This document shows, piece by piece, positions 53,158-62,939 of a stretch of 64,000 nt of DNA; the first letter of the stretch is position 1; the number at the start of each line of letters is the position of its first letter. Origin of the DNA: CAVSUB01 sp963730995 (GTDB lineage Bacteria > Acidobacteriota > Vicinamibacteria > Vicinamibacterales > 2-12-FULL-66-21); contig CAVSUB010000001.1 of the NCBI GenBank assembly GCA_963730995.1, positions 248,001 through 312,000 on the forward strand. Reading direction: 5' to 3'. The notes below the pieces were generated by a model that saw only the letters and a program-made list of their open reading frames with translations, did not search any database and was not told where the DNA came from. The position numbers and the translations under genes are program-made.

Positions 53158-53709
53158 ATGAACAAGAGCGACTTCATTCTCTTCAGCGGGGGCGCACCGG
53201 GCGCCGAGGCGGAGTTCGGCGCCTGCGCCGAGCGGCACGGCATTGAGGAGGTGAACTTCACCTTCGACGGCCACACGGAGGCGCGGCGACGCGGCGTGCG
53301 CGTCCTGAACCACGAGGAACTGCAGGCGGGAGACGTCAGCCTCGAATACGTCTCGCGCCTCATGCACCGGCGATACACGGACAGCCCGATGATTCGAAAG
53401 GTGCTCCAGTCGCTCTGGTATCAGGTCAACAACGGGCAGGAGATCTACGTCGTTGGCGTGATCCTGGAGGACGGGACCGTCCGCGGGGGCACAGGTTGGG
53501 GCGCCGAGTTCGCAAAGCTGTGCAACAAGCCGCTGTTCGTGTTCGACCAGGACAAGAACGCCTGGTTCGAATGGAAGGGTGAAGACTGGAAGGCCCGGAC
53601 GGACACGCCCGTCATCACTCACCCGCACTTCACCGGCACGGGCACCCGCGGCATCCACGACAACGGCAAGCGCGCGATCGAGGACCTTTTCACAAAGTCG
53701 TTCGAATAG
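53158..53709 (+). CDS. Rossmann-like (SLOG/LOG-type) hypothetical protein
   Basis: 183 residues. MNKSDFILFSGGAPGAEAEF gives a GG-A-GAE loop, then GIEEVNFTFDGHTEARRRGV, a helical middle (YVSRLMHRRYTDSPMIRKVL), then SLWYQVNNGQEIYVVGVILE, VRGGTGWGAEFAKLCNKPLF and VFDQDKNAWFEWKGEDWKAR, with TGTGTRGIHDNGKRAIEDLF at the end. The two glycine-rich segments (FSGGAPGAE and GGTGWGAEFAK) resemble nucleotide-binding loops of SLOG/LOG-like Rossmannoids. No enzymatic role is established. It follows LigD-PE by 47 bp and may be cotranscribed. Confidence 0.68.
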   Translation: MNKSDFILFSGGAPGAEAEFGACAERHGIEEVNFTFDGHTEARRRGVRVLNHEELQAGDVSLEYVSRLMHRRYTDSPMIRKVLQSLWYQVNNGQEIYVVGVILEDGTVRGGTGWGAEFAKLCNKPLFVFDQDKNAWFEWKGEDWKARTDTPVITHPHFTGTGTRGIHDNGKRAIEDLFTKSFE

Positions 53710-53800
53710 TTGATGACGCCGGCCCGAGCGTCGGAATGGGTCTCTTTTTCGTTCGCGCCGCGGCCACTTCCGGGGTGAACTTTCCTCCGCGCTGATCTGT

Positions 53801-54133
53801 CTACTTTGATTGACGCCCGCCTCCCGGGTTCCATCGAATCCGGTGGCCTTCAATCGGGTGTGTTGGCTCGTCGAAGAAGGCAATGACGACGAGAAGCACC
53901 AGGGTGACGGCGACCGTGGCGGTGCCCCAGATGAAGACGAGCCCTCCCTGCGGGGCGTCGCTCCAGACGCGGGGCAGCATCCACATGGCAAGGCCGACGG
54001 CCACGAACGCGAGGCCACTCGCGACCATCAGGTCGTGAGCCCACCAGACACTGTGAGGAAATGCTCGAGCGAGTAACAAGCCGGTAACGGCCAGGCTCGA
54101 GCCCAGGACTACGCAAACGACGATCGCTCCCAT
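53801..54133 (-). CDS. Small three-helix membrane protein, hypothetical
   Basis: 110 residues. Three hydrophobic segments: VVCVVLGSSLAVTGLLLARA, LMVASGLAFVAVGLAMWMLP and IWGTATVAVTLVLLVVIAFF. A basic C-terminal tail (HPIEGHRIRWNPGGGRQSK) follows. No family is recognised. It converges with the SLOG-like gene (91 bp). Confidence 0.6.
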   Translation of the reverse strand: MGAIVVCVVLGSSLAVTGLLLARAFPHSVWWAHDLMVASGLAFVAVGLAMWMLPRVWSDAPQGGLVFIWGTATVAVTLVLLVVIAFFDEPTHPIEGHRIRWNPGGGRQSK

Positions 54134-54311
54134 GCGCGCCCCCTTGGAGGACCTGCGAGGAGCGGCGACGGTCTGAAGTGGCCGCCGTCGCTGCCGCTCA
54201 CGTTCAGGCGACGTGAACGGTCGTTGGAGTGGATTCTATTATGCGCCGAACCGCCATTGCCTGCTCGCTCTGGCCCGACCTTGAGCTCGTGGCGCTATGT
54301 ATCGGCGAAAA

Positions 54312-56215
54312 CTACGCGCGTTCGTCCAGCTCCATCCAGCGCTCGAGCGCTGACTCGAGCTCCGGGCCAAGAGCCTCCAGGCGAGCGAGCACTTCGCGGA
54401 TCCGATCGGCGGGCTCGCGATAAAACGCTGCGGACTCCGATTCGACACGCAACTGCTGCTGCTCTTCCTCGAGTGCTTCGATACGCACCGGCAGCGACTC
54501 GTACTCCCTTTGTTCGTTGTAGGTCAGCTTCCTTTTGAGCGCTACCGCACTGGAGTCCAGACTTGGCGTCGAACGACGTCCCTCGGACACCGACGAGGGC
54601 TCACCTCGCGGCGATGCGGACTGCTTCCCGCCCGCCTGCCGCAGGTAGTCCTCCCACCCGCCGACGTATTCCGTCACTCGCCCCTCGCCTTCGAACGCCA
54701 GCGTGCTCGTGACGACATGGTCGAGGAAGATCCGATCGTGGCTGACGAGCAGCACCGTCCCGCCGAAATCGCCGACGAGCTCCTCGAGGAGCTCGAGCGT
54801 CTCGATGTCGAGATCGTTGGTCGGTTCGTCCAGAACGAGCACGTTGGCCGGCCGTGCGAACAGCCGCGCCAGCAGCAGCCGGTTGCGCTCGCCTCCGGAC
54901 AGCGCCCGTACAGGCGAGAGGGCACGCTCGCGCGGAAAAAGGAAGTCCGCGAGATATCCGACGATGTGACGCGGCTCGCCGTTGACGATCACCGTGTCGT
55001 TGCCCTCGCCGACGATGTCGGCGACGGTGCGATCGGGATCGAGCTGCTCGCGCTGTTGATCGTAGTAGGCGATCTGCAGCCGCGCGCCCCGCCGCACCGT
55101 TCCGCTGTCCGGCTCGAGGTCACCGATCAGCAACCGGAGCAGGGTCGTCTTGCCAGATCCGTTCGGGCCGATGAGGCCTACGCGATCGCCGCGAAGGATG
55201 CGCTGAGAGTAGTTCCGGATGACCGGCGTTCCGCCGAGCGCCTTGCTGACGTCTTCCGCTTCGAACACGAGCTTTCCGGATGCCTGACTGGCGTCGATCG
55301 CCATGCGCACCTGGCCGATCCGTGCGCGCTGCGACGCACGCTCCTGCCGCAGCGCCATCAGCGCCTTTACGCGCCCTTCGTTCCGCGTGCGCCGCGCCTT
55401 CACGCCCTGCCGCAGCCACGTCTCTTCCTGCGCAAGCTTCTTGTCGAGCCGCTCGAGCTCCCGCGCCTCGTTGTCGAGCGCGGCGCCCTTGCGTTCGACG
55501 TAACTCGCATAGCTGCCGGGCCATGACGTCAGGCGTCCGCGATCCAGCTCGATGATGCGGGTCGCGAGCGCGTCCAGGAATGCGCGATCGTGCGTCACGA
55601 AGAGCAGCGTGCCATCGTATTCACGCAGATAGGCTTCGAGCCAGCGGATCGCATCGATGTCCAGGTGATTGGTCGGCTCGTCGAGCAGGAGCAGATCCGG
55701 AGCGGAGACGAGGGCCTTGCCGAGAAGGGCGCGGCGCCGCCACCCTCCGGACAACTCACTCATGCGACGGTCGGCAGGCAGATCGAGGCGAGACACGACG
55801 AGCTCCACCTTCTGTTCCAGCCGCCAGCCGTCGCGCTCCTCGAGCTCGTGCTGGAGCCTGCCGAGCCGCTCGAGTGCCGCGGGACCCGTGTCGGCGGCCA
55901 GCGCCGCCCGGTGATAGCGGTTACCAGCGTTCCCAGCTCGCCAAGGCCATCGGCCACTTCGTCGAACACGGTTCGATCGCCTTCGCCAGGAACATCCTGC
56001 TCGAGCCGCGCGACCCGAAGGCCTGGTGCGCGCCAGATTGATCCACGGTCCGGTTCGACCTCTCCCGAGATCACCCGCAGCAGTGTCGACTTGCCGGTTC
56101 CGTTCCGCCCGATGAGACAGATGCGTTCGCCAGATTCGATCCGGAGATCGGCGCCATCCAGCAGCGGCAGGTGACCGAAGGCGATGGATAGGTTCTGCAG
56201 GGTGAGGAGAGACAT
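54312..56215 (-). CDS. uup: ABC-F family ATPase (Uup-like) with one frame change
   Basis: About 635 residues when joined across a frame change near 55925 (the offset is +2, or equally -1). The first domain (from 56215): MSLLTLQNLSIAFGHLPLLD, Walker A IGRNGTGKSTLL. After the shift: SELSGGWRRRALLGKALVSA, LLLLDEPTNHLD and LFVTHDRAFLDALATRIIEL. The linker (LDKKLAQEETWLRQGVKARR) precedes the second domain with IGPNGSGKTTLLRLLIGDLE, ALSGGERNRLLLARLFARPA and NVLVLDEPTNDLD. A C-terminal coiled coil (LPVRIEALEEEQQQLRVESE) is the Uup-type DNA-binding tail. ABC-F proteins act on the ribosome or, for Uup, on branched DNA intermediates; they lack membrane domains. The frame change looks like a sequencing artefact. 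Confidence 0.82.
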
Positions 56216-56234
56216 GAGAATCGAGCGGAGCGAA

Positions 56235-57290
56235 TCAGAAGACGCTCAAGGGCGCATGGCTGCGGATCGAGCCCTGCGAGCTCTCAGGCTGTGAGCTCAA
56301 GTAGCTCTCAGTCACATCAGACCGCCTGGCCAGCACCGCCCAGACGGCCTGCGCCAGCCGCCGCCGATCGTGGCGCGCGATGTCGCGGCACCAGAAGTCG
56401 CCCGTCACCACCTCGCAATAGTCCGGAACCTGGCCGATCTCCAGCGGGGCCTTGTGCTCGGCACGATAGCGTTCGAGGACTTCCGCTGACGGCCTCGCGG
56501 TGTTGATCAGCGCCACGTCGATCTGACGCCCGATCGTTTCGCTGAGCAGCCGGACGGCATCACCCGCCGTGAATTCCCACATCCCGCGACCCTCGGTCAG
56601 CAGGTTCGTGACGAGCACGAGTGGCCCTTGCACCGATCGGATGGTCTCCGGCGCCCCGCGAACGAGGAAGATCGGCATGAGGCTGGTGTAGAAGCTGCCG
56701 GGCCCGATGACGACGCCGTCGAAGCCGCTGATGGCGGCGGCGGTTGCCCGGTGGATTTGGGCAGGAGGCTCGAGCCACAACCGCGCGATCGCGTGGCCGC
56801 TGCTTTGCCCCGCGTCGACTTCCACCTCGCCCCGCGTGGACGTCCCGTCCCCGTACTCGGCACAGATGCTGGCCTGTTCTGTGCTCACGGGCCACACACG
56901 TCCTGCGCATCCGAGCAGGGACCGCAAGCCGTCGACGGCCGCCAGGAAATCGCCGCTGTACTGCTCCATCATCGAGAGGAGCAGGTTGCCGCCGGTGTGC
57001 CCGCGCAGCCGCTCGTGCCCTGGCATCGGCAACCTGGAGAGCAGGACGCGCCGCGCCTCGCGCTCGTTCCGAGCGAGCGCGAGCGCGCACTTCAGGACGT
57101 CCCCTGGCGGCAGCACGCCCAACTCGTCTCGCAGCTGACCGGAGCTCCCTCCGCTGTCGAACATCGTGACGACAGCGTGAACCTGCAGCCACGGATTGCT
57201 CTTGAGACCGCCCAGCAGGCTGGGCAGACCGGTGCCCCCGCCGAAGCACCCGATGTTGAGTCTGCGCAGCTGCATGGCCGTCCATTCCAC
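56235..57290 (-). CDS. YvcK/CofD-family protein (gluconeogenesis factor-like)
   Basis: 351 residues (a start at 57275, MQLRRLNIGCFGGGTGLPSL, is more typical). Motifs: GGGTGLPSLLGGLK, FDSGGSSGQLRDELGVLPPG, GHERLRGHTGGNLLLSMMEQ, IGPGSFYTSLMPIFLV and LVTNLLTEGRGMWEFTAGDA. The fold is shared by CofD (2-phospho-L-lactate transferase) and YvcK (cell-shape and carbon-flux factor); without F420 genes nearby YvcK-like function is more likely. Its last ~12 residues (YLSSQPESSQGS) are encoded by AGCT words resembling the intergenic repeat, so the coding end may have been extended into one. It lies 20 bp downstream-adjacent to the ABC-F start. Confidence 0.85.
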   Translation of the reverse strand: MEWTAMQLRRLNIGCFGGGTGLPSLLGGLKSNPWLQVHAVVTMFDSGGSSGQLRDELGVLPPGDVLKCALALARNEREARRVLLSRLPMPGHERLRGHTGGNLLLSMMEQYSGDFLAAVDGLRSLLGCAGRVWPVSTEQASICAEYGDGTSTRGEVEVDAGQSSGHAIARLWLEPPAQIHRATAAAISGFDGVVIGPGSFYTSLMPIFLVRGAPETIRSVQGPLVLVTNLLTEGRGMWEFTAGDAVRLLSETIGRQIDVALINTARPSAEVLERYRAEHKAPLEIGQVPDYCEVVTGDFWCRDIARHDRRRLAQAVWAVLARRSDVTESYLSSQPESSQGSIRSHAPLSVF

Positions 57291-57326
57291 TGGCCCGACC
57301 GAGGAATGTCAATTCGGATCAGTCCG

Positions 57327-57645
57327 TGGAGGGGACGGAGGACTCGGAGTTCACAAACGGAGAAACGGAGGCAACGGAGACGAAACGGAGAAGACGGTTA
57401 ATCATCCCGGGTCGCAGGGACGCTGGGGCTCGGGTCCCGACCGTGGGTCGGGACCGCGGGGGAGTGACCGGGCCACAGACACGAGCACCACGCGCCTCCA
57501 TGGGGTGTTCGTGTCTGTGGCCCGGTCACTCCCACGCCGCCGCGCGTTGCGCGGCGCGAGCCCGCTTTCTTCTCCGTTTCGCCTCCGTTGACTCCGTTTC
57601 TTCGTGTGAATCTTCTCCGCTCTCTCCGTCAACTCCGTCCGGGGA
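57327..57645. repeat. Large nested inverted-repeat element Y between divergent genes
   Basis: The outer arms are CGGAG words (57330-57400: ACGGAGAAACGGAGGCAACG; complement at about 57572-57645). Inside, each arm has GCTCG followed by its own GC hairpin (left GGTCCCGAC/GTCGGGACC, 5-nt loop, 57433-57455; right CGCCGCGC/GCGCGGCG, 3-nt loop). A perfect 25-bp pair follows (57460-57484 with 57509-57533) with a 24-nt apical loop. The layout matches element X at 32.0 kb: purine-rich outer word, GCTCG, unequal side hairpins, 25-26 bp perfect stem ending in CACGA or GACGA, then (A/G)CAC. Confidence 0.88.
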
Positions 57646-57647
57646 GT

Positions 57648-57653
57648 GATAAT
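57648..57653 (+). promoter_or_regulatory. Candidate -10 box for a leaderless transcript
   Basis: GATAAT, 6 nt upstream of the ATG at 57660 with GAAGGG between. It directly abuts the inner end of repeat element Y. Confidence 0.4.
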
Positions 57654-57659
57654 GAAGGG

Positions 57660-58395
57660 ATGGACGCTTCGTATCCGATGAGCGCAGCCCAGCAGTCGGC
57701 GGCCAGCGCGCTCGCAGCCGATCTGCAACGTGTGTTCGGTCAACGCCTCCACGCGCTGGTCGCGTACGGCCTCGCCGGACCCGATCAGTTGCTTCACACG
57801 CTCGCGCTCGTGGACGAGGTCAGATTTGCCGATCTCACGGCCTGCGCGCCATCGGTCCATCGATGGCGCCGCGCCGGCCTCGCCGTCCCGCTGCTCCTCG
57901 CGCGGAACGAGTTCGAGCGATCGCTCGACGTCTTCCCCGTCGAGTACGGCGAAATCGTCGCCAACCACATCACCATCATCGGACACGATCCATTTGCCGG
58001 CGCGCGCATCGCGGAGGCCGACCTGCGCCGGTCGTGCGAGCTGCAGGCGAAGAGCCATCTGATTCACTTGCGCGAGGGTTTTCTGGAGGCCGGCGGGGAC
58101 CCGCAACGAAACCGTCTACCTGATCGCATCGTCCTCGCACGGGTTCAGAGCGCTGCTCGGCAACATCGTCCGCCTCGATCGCGGGCCGGTCAGACCGGGC
58201 GCACCTGAGTCCGGTGACCGTGCGCTTGCCGCGTTCGCCGAGCACACGATAGGCGTGCCCGAGTCGGTGGTGCTCGAGGTGCTCGGCTTCAAGCCGACGG
58301 CGGGGACGATTGCGGATCCCAGCGGGCTCCTCAGCCGCTACGTGGCGGCGACAGAGCGGATCTGGGAATACGTGGACGGATGGAACCGCCGATGA
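57660..58395 (+). CDS. Conserved hypothetical protein (nucleotidyltransferase-like), one +1 frameshift
   Basis: About 244 residues when joined across a +1 step near 58105. Part one: MDASYPMSAAQQSAASALAA, VFGQRLHALVAYGLAGPDQL, LVDEVRFADLTACAPSVHRW and EYGEIVANHITIIGHDPFAG. After the shift: NETVYLIASSSHGFRALLGN and VLEVLGFKPTAGTIADPSGL. The GxxxxLL...LVDEV region vaguely resembles a nucleotidyltransferase fold but the catalytic GS...DxD is not convincing. The final frame is supported because its TGA overlaps the next ATG (ATGA at 58392). It is first in a probable operon with the TPM and LemA genes. Confidence 0.6.
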
Positions 58396-59198
58396 CGTCG
58401 CGCCTCGGGTTCGGCTGGGCAATCTTCTGCCTGGCCCTTTCCCAGTGCCCACCCGCGCTTGCGCAACCGCTGCCGCCGCAGCTGACGGCCCCGGTCAACG
58501 ACTTCGCGCATGTCATCGACCCTTCGAGCGCACAGGAGATCGATCGCCGCGTCCGGGCACTGGAGAAGGCGACCGGGGACGTGGTCGTCGTGGCTACGGT
58601 TCCGCACTTTCCAGCCGTACGGGGACATCAAGGAATATGCGGTCAAGATGTTCGAGAACGGCGGGAAGGGCATCGGGGCGCGCGGCAAGGACAATGGCGT
58701 GCTCGTCGTTGTCGCCGTCGAGGATCGGAAAGTCGGAATCGAGGTCGGCTACGCCCTCGAGGAGTACATCACCGACGGCTTCGCGGGTCAGACGATCCGG
58801 GAGGCGATCCTGCCCGAGTTCCGCAGCGGCAACTACGGCCGCGGACTCGTCGCTGGCACAACACGGATCATCAACCGGATCGCGGATGCCCGCGGCGTGA
58901 ACCTGCAGGACGTTCCTCGCGACGCGCCGCGACAGCAGCCACAATTCCACATTCCGATCGGGACCATCATCTTCATCTTGTTCATCATCCTGATGTCGCA
59001 CCCGGGGCCGCAGGCGCCGACGACGGTACTTGGGGCGGACCGTGGAGCGGCTGGAATAGCGGCGTCGGGCCGTTCGGTGGAGGCTTCGGTGGCGGCTTCG
59101 GAGGATTTGGTGGTGGCGGCGGCGGTGGTGGTGGCGGTGGCTTCGGCGGATTCGGTGGAGGCCGGAGCGGCGGTGGTGGAGCGTCGGGGGGGTGGTGA
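58392..59198 (+). CDS. TPM-domain (TLP18.3/YgcG-like) exported protein, frameshifted
   Basis: Signal peptide (GWAIFCLALSQCPPALA). The TPM domain is LTAPVNDFAHVIDPSSAQEI, DRRVRALEKATGDVVVVATV, then (after a +1 step near 58608) FQPYGDIKEYAVKMFENGGK, GIGARGKDNGVLVVVAVEDR, VGIEVGYALEEYITDGFAGQ, a membrane helix (GTIIFILFIILMS) and a Gly-rich C-terminus (WSGWNSGVGPFGGGFGGGFG... SGGW) reached after two further +1 steps near 59000-59035. TPM proteins are membrane-anchored and periplasmic or cytoplasmic-facing, often encoded with LemA as here. The role is unclear (photosystem repair in plants, stress in bacteria). Confidence 0.82.
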   Translation: MTSRLGFGWAIFCLALSQCPPALAQPLPPQLTAPVNDFAHVIDPSSAQEIDRRVRALEKATGDVVVVATVPHFPAVRGHQGICGQDVRERREGHRGARQGQWRARRCRRRGSESRNRGRLRPRGVHHRRLRGSDDPGGDPARVPQRQLRPRTRRWHNTDHQPDRGCPRREPAGRSSRRAATAATIPHSDRDHHLHLVHHPDVAPGAAGADDGTWGGPWSGWNSGVGPFGGGFGGGFGGFGGGGGGGGGGGFGGFGGGRSGGGGASGGW

Positions 59199-59202
59199 CT
59201 GG

Positions 59203-59282
59203 GGGTTCCAGAGGTTCCAGGGGTTCCAGGGGTTCCAAGGGTTCCGGGTTCTAAGGGTTCCGGGTTCTAAGGTTCCGGAGGT
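59203..59282. repeat. GGTTCCAGG tandem repeat (9-nt period)
   Basis: GGTTCCAGA, GGTTCCAGG, GGTTCCAGG, GGTTCCAAG, GGTTCCGG, GTTCTAAG, GGTTCCGG, GTTCTAAG, GTTCCGGAG. It fills most of the TPM-lemA spacer. The same word in the opposite orientation fills the spacer at 62.89-62.94 kb. Confidence 0.8.
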
Positions 59283-59310
59283 TCGGATGGTGCGGATTGA
59301 TGAGGACGCA

Positions 59311-59881
59311 ATGAGAACAGTGCTGCACAACGTCATGCGGATGACGCTTTTGGTCGCGATCGGCGGTGGGGGTTTCCGGCTGCTCGTACAACAAGTTCAC
59401 GACGCAGGAAGAAGCCATCAAGGCGCAGTGGGCGCAGGTGCAGAACCAGATCCAGCGCCGGAATGATCTGATCCCCAACCTCGTCGAGACGGTGAAGGGC
59501 TACGCCACGCACGAGGAATCGGTGTTCAAGGAGATCGCCGATTCCCGATCGCGGCTGCTCGCGGCGAAGACGCCGGAAGAAACCATCGCGGCGTCCAACC
59601 AGCAGTCGAGCGCGCTCGGACGTCTGCTCGCGGTTGCCGAGAACTACCCGAACCTGAAAGCCAACGAGCAGTTCAATCGATTGATGGACGAGCTCTCGGG
59701 CACCGAGAACCGGCTCGCGACAGAGCGCATGCGCTACAACGAGCGCATCCAGGAGTTCAACACGCAGCGCCGGCGCTTCCCGTCGAACATGACGGCGAAG
59801 GTGTTCGGCTTCAAGGAATACCCGTACTTCACCGCGCCGCCGGAAGCGCAAGCCGTCCCGAAGGTGAATTTCGGGAGATAA
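59311..59881 (+). CDS. lemA: LemA family protein, one +1 frameshift near its start
   Basis: About 189 residues. The ATG at 59311 opens a signal peptide (RTVLHNVMRMTLLVAIGGG). After a +1 step in the GGGGG run near 59362 the lipoprotein-type VSGCSYNKFTTQEEAIKAQW and the LemA core follow: AQVQNQIQRRNDLIPNLVET, VKGYATHEESVFKEIADSRS, NQQSSALGRLLAVAENYPNL, KANEQFNRLMDELSGTENRL and ATERMRYNERIQEFNTQRRR. LemA proteins are coiled-coil lipoproteins, often next to TPM proteins. The Cys is at a plausible lipobox. Confidence 0.87.
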
Positions 59882-59903
59882 TCGTCCGTTCAAGGAGCGT
59901 TGC

Positions 59904-62891
59904 GTGATCCGAGGATTTCTTCGGCTGCGTCTGTTGACGTGGCTCGTGGGCATTGGTCTGTGCGCAGTCGGAGGCCGCGGCCTGCTGGCGCAGGCACCGG
60001 CAGCCGGCGCAGGCCGCGCAGCCGGCACCGGCGTTGCCCAAACCGATCAATCCCACGAACGATCCCATCCTCGATCCCTTCGTGTGGCGTTCCATCGGTC
60101 CGGCGAACATGGGCGGGCGAGTGGACGACATCGCGGTCGTCGAGAGCGACCCCTCGATCATCTACGTCGGGTACGCGACTGGCGGGATTTGGAAGACGAC
60201 GAACAACGGCACCACGTGGACGCCGATCTTCGACGAGTATCCTGTCTCCTCGATCGGCGACATCGCGATCGCGCCCTCCAATCCTGACGTCATCTACGTC
60301 GGCACCGGCGAGCCGAACAACCGCCAGAGCTCTTCGTTCGGCGCCGGCGATCTTCAAGTCGGTCAACGCCGGCAAGACGTTCGAGTACGTCGGGCTGAAG
60401 GAAACACAGAGCATCGGCCGCGTCGTCGTCCACCCGAAAGACCCGAACATCGTGTACGTCGCCGCCCTCGGACATCTGTTCGGGCCGAACGCCGAGCGAG
60501 GACTGTTCAAGACGATCGACGGCGGGAAGACCTGGACCAACACGAACTTCATCGACAACGACACGGGCTTCACCGATGTCGTGATGGACCCCTCGAATCC
60601 GAACGTGCTCTACGCCGCCTCGTACCAGCGCCGGCGCGTTCCGTGGGGCTTCAACGGCGCCGGACCAGGCAGTGCCCTGTGGAAGACAGTCGACGGCGGC
60701 AAGAAGTGGACGAAGCTCACGGGCAACGGCCTTCCCGACAATCCGATAATCGGGCGGATCGGGATCGACATCGCGCGCGTCCAGGCCGGCCACGATCTAT
60801 GCGTCGTTCGAAGTCGGAGCGAGCGGTGGCACAGGCGCCGGCGTCGACGACGACGGCTCGTTGATGCCGCCGGGCCAGGGCCGCGGAGGCGGTGGCGGAC
60901 GCGGCACCCGAACGCTCCAAAACCTCCGCCCGACCCCAAGAAGAGCGGCGTCTGGCGATCCGACGACGCCGGCAAGACGTGGCGTTTCGTGTCGAACGAT
61001 GGCGATCGCTGGATGTACTACAGCCAGATACGCATCGATCCCACAAATCCCGAGATCGCGTACCAGGGCGGCGCGCCGTTTTTCAAGACTGTCGATGGCG
61101 GCAAGACGTGGCGGCAGGTCCAGGGGATCCCGCACAGCGACCATCACGCGATCTGGATCGATCCAAAGAACGCCAACCACATCCTGCTCGGCAACGACGG
61201 CGGCCTCGACGTGACGTACGACCAGGCGGAGACGTGGGAGTACGTCAACACCGTCCCCGTCGGCCAGTTCTACGCGATCAGCGCCGACATGCGGCGGCCC
61301 TACTACGTCTGCGGCGGCTTGCAGGACAACGGGAGCTGGTGCGGCCCGAGCGCGACGCGCAGCGCCAACGGCATCCTGAACTCCGACTGGTTCCGCGTCG
61401 GCGGCGGCGACGGCTTCTACACCGCGAACGATCCCACGGACTGGACGATTCTCTACTCGGAGTCGCAGGATGGCGCGACAAGCCGCGTACGACCTGCGGG
61501 GCCGCCGATCGGGCAGCATCCGGCCGGCGGGACCTCAGGCGGCAGGTCAGCGCGGCAACCAGCCGGCTCCTGAGAGCGCAGATCCCGAACAGCCGCCTGC
61601 CGCGCAGTTCGGTGGCCGCGGCGGCAACCCGAACGGCAATATCGTGCCACCGCCTCCGACCGGCACGAACTTCCGGTTCTACTGGAACACGCCGTTCATC
61701 CTCTCGCCGCACAACCCGAGCACCGTCTATCTGGGTGCGGAACGGCTGTTCCGCTCGTACAACCGCGGCGAAACGTGGATGGCATCGCCCGACCTCACGA
61801 ACAACATCGGCAGAAACGATCGCCCGATCATGGGCGTCGAGGGCAAGGCGCCGATGGCCTCCAAGCACGACGGGGCGGCGTCCTACAGCAACATCATCAC
61901 GATCGGTGAGTCGTACGTCCTGCCGGGTGTGATCTGGGTGGGCACCAACGACGGCAACGTCCAATTGAGCCGCGACGGCGGCGTCACCTGGAAGAACGTC
62001 GTAGACAAGGTGCCGGGCGTGCCGAAGGAAACGCACGTCTCGCGCGTCGAACCGTCGCACTTCGACGCCGGCACAGCCTACGTGACTTTCGACGGCCATC
62101 GCACCGACGATCACAAGGCCTACGTCTTCATCACGAAGGACTTCGGTGAGACGTGGACGTCGATCTCCGGCAACCTGCCGGCGGCGAACGTCAACGTCAT
62201 TCGCGAGGATCCCAAGAACCGTGACCTGCTGTACCTGGGGAACGAGTACGGCTTTTACATCTCGTTGAACGGTGGCAAGGAGTGGAAGCGGTTCATGAAC
62301 GGGCTGCCGACCGTCAGAGTCGACGACATCCTCGTGCACCCGCGGGACAACGATCTGATCGTCGGCACGCACGGGCGCAGCATCTGGATCATCGATGACA
62401 TCACGGCACTGCAGCAGTTGACGAGCGAGACGCAGGCGACCGATGCGACGCTCTTCGACATCCGGCCCGCGACCGCGTGGGTCAACGACGTGCAGAAGGC
62501 GGTTCTCGTCGAGGGCGCCAAGGCGTTCAGAGCGCAGAATCCGGCGCGCGGCTCGGCGATCAGCTACTGGCTGAAGGCTGCACCCGCCGGTGACGTGAAG
62601 ATCGCGATCACCGACGTCACCGGTCGCGAGATCCGCAGCATCGACGGCACGAAGAACGCCGGAATGAATCGCGTCCAGTGGAACCTGGCGCCGACCGCAC
62701 CTGCCGGACGCGGTGGACGCGGTCCGGGGGGCGGCGGTGGTGCTGGCGGTGGCGGTGGCGGCGGCGGCCGAGGAGGTCAGCCAGCGCCCGTCCCCGCGGG
62801 CAGCTACCTGGTCAAACTCACGGTCGGTGACAAAGTCATCGGACAGAAGACGGTCGTCGTCGAACCCGACTCAACGTTCATGCAACAGTAA
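59904..62891 (+). CDS. Exported sortilin-like (VPS10/Asp-box) repeat protein, frameshifted
   Basis: About 995 residues when joined across +1 steps near 59.99-60.05, 60.34, 60.79 and 61.49 kb and a +2 in the G-rich 60.86-60.92 kb stretch. GTG start at 59904 with AAGGAG 6 nt upstream. The signal peptide is LRLRLLTWLVGIGLCAVGGR. Asp-box/BNR repeats recur throughout: TNNGTTW, NAGKTF, DGGKTW, DGGKKW, DAGKTW, RGETW, DGGVTW, DFGETW and NGGKEW, in the ten-bladed propeller pattern used by VPS10 and neuraminidase-like domains. A C-terminal domain carries ISYWLKAAPAGDVKIAITDV and a Gly-rich linker, then YLVKLTVGDKVIGQKTVVVE. In Acidobacteriota such proteins are abundant exported enzymes or binding proteins of unknown substrate. 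Confidence 0.83.
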
Positions 62892-62893
62892 GC

Positions 62894-62936
62894 GAACCTC
62901 TGGAACCCTTGGAACCCCTGGAACCCCTGGAACCTT
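62894..62936. repeat. CCTGGAACC tandem repeat (9-nt period)
   Basis: AACCTCTGG, AACCCTTGG, AACCCCTGG, AACCCCTGG, AACCTTG: reverse orientation of the 59.2-kb word. It fills the whole 48-bp gap between the sortilin-like gene and the DinB gene. Confidence 0.8.
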
Positions 62937-62939
62937 GTT

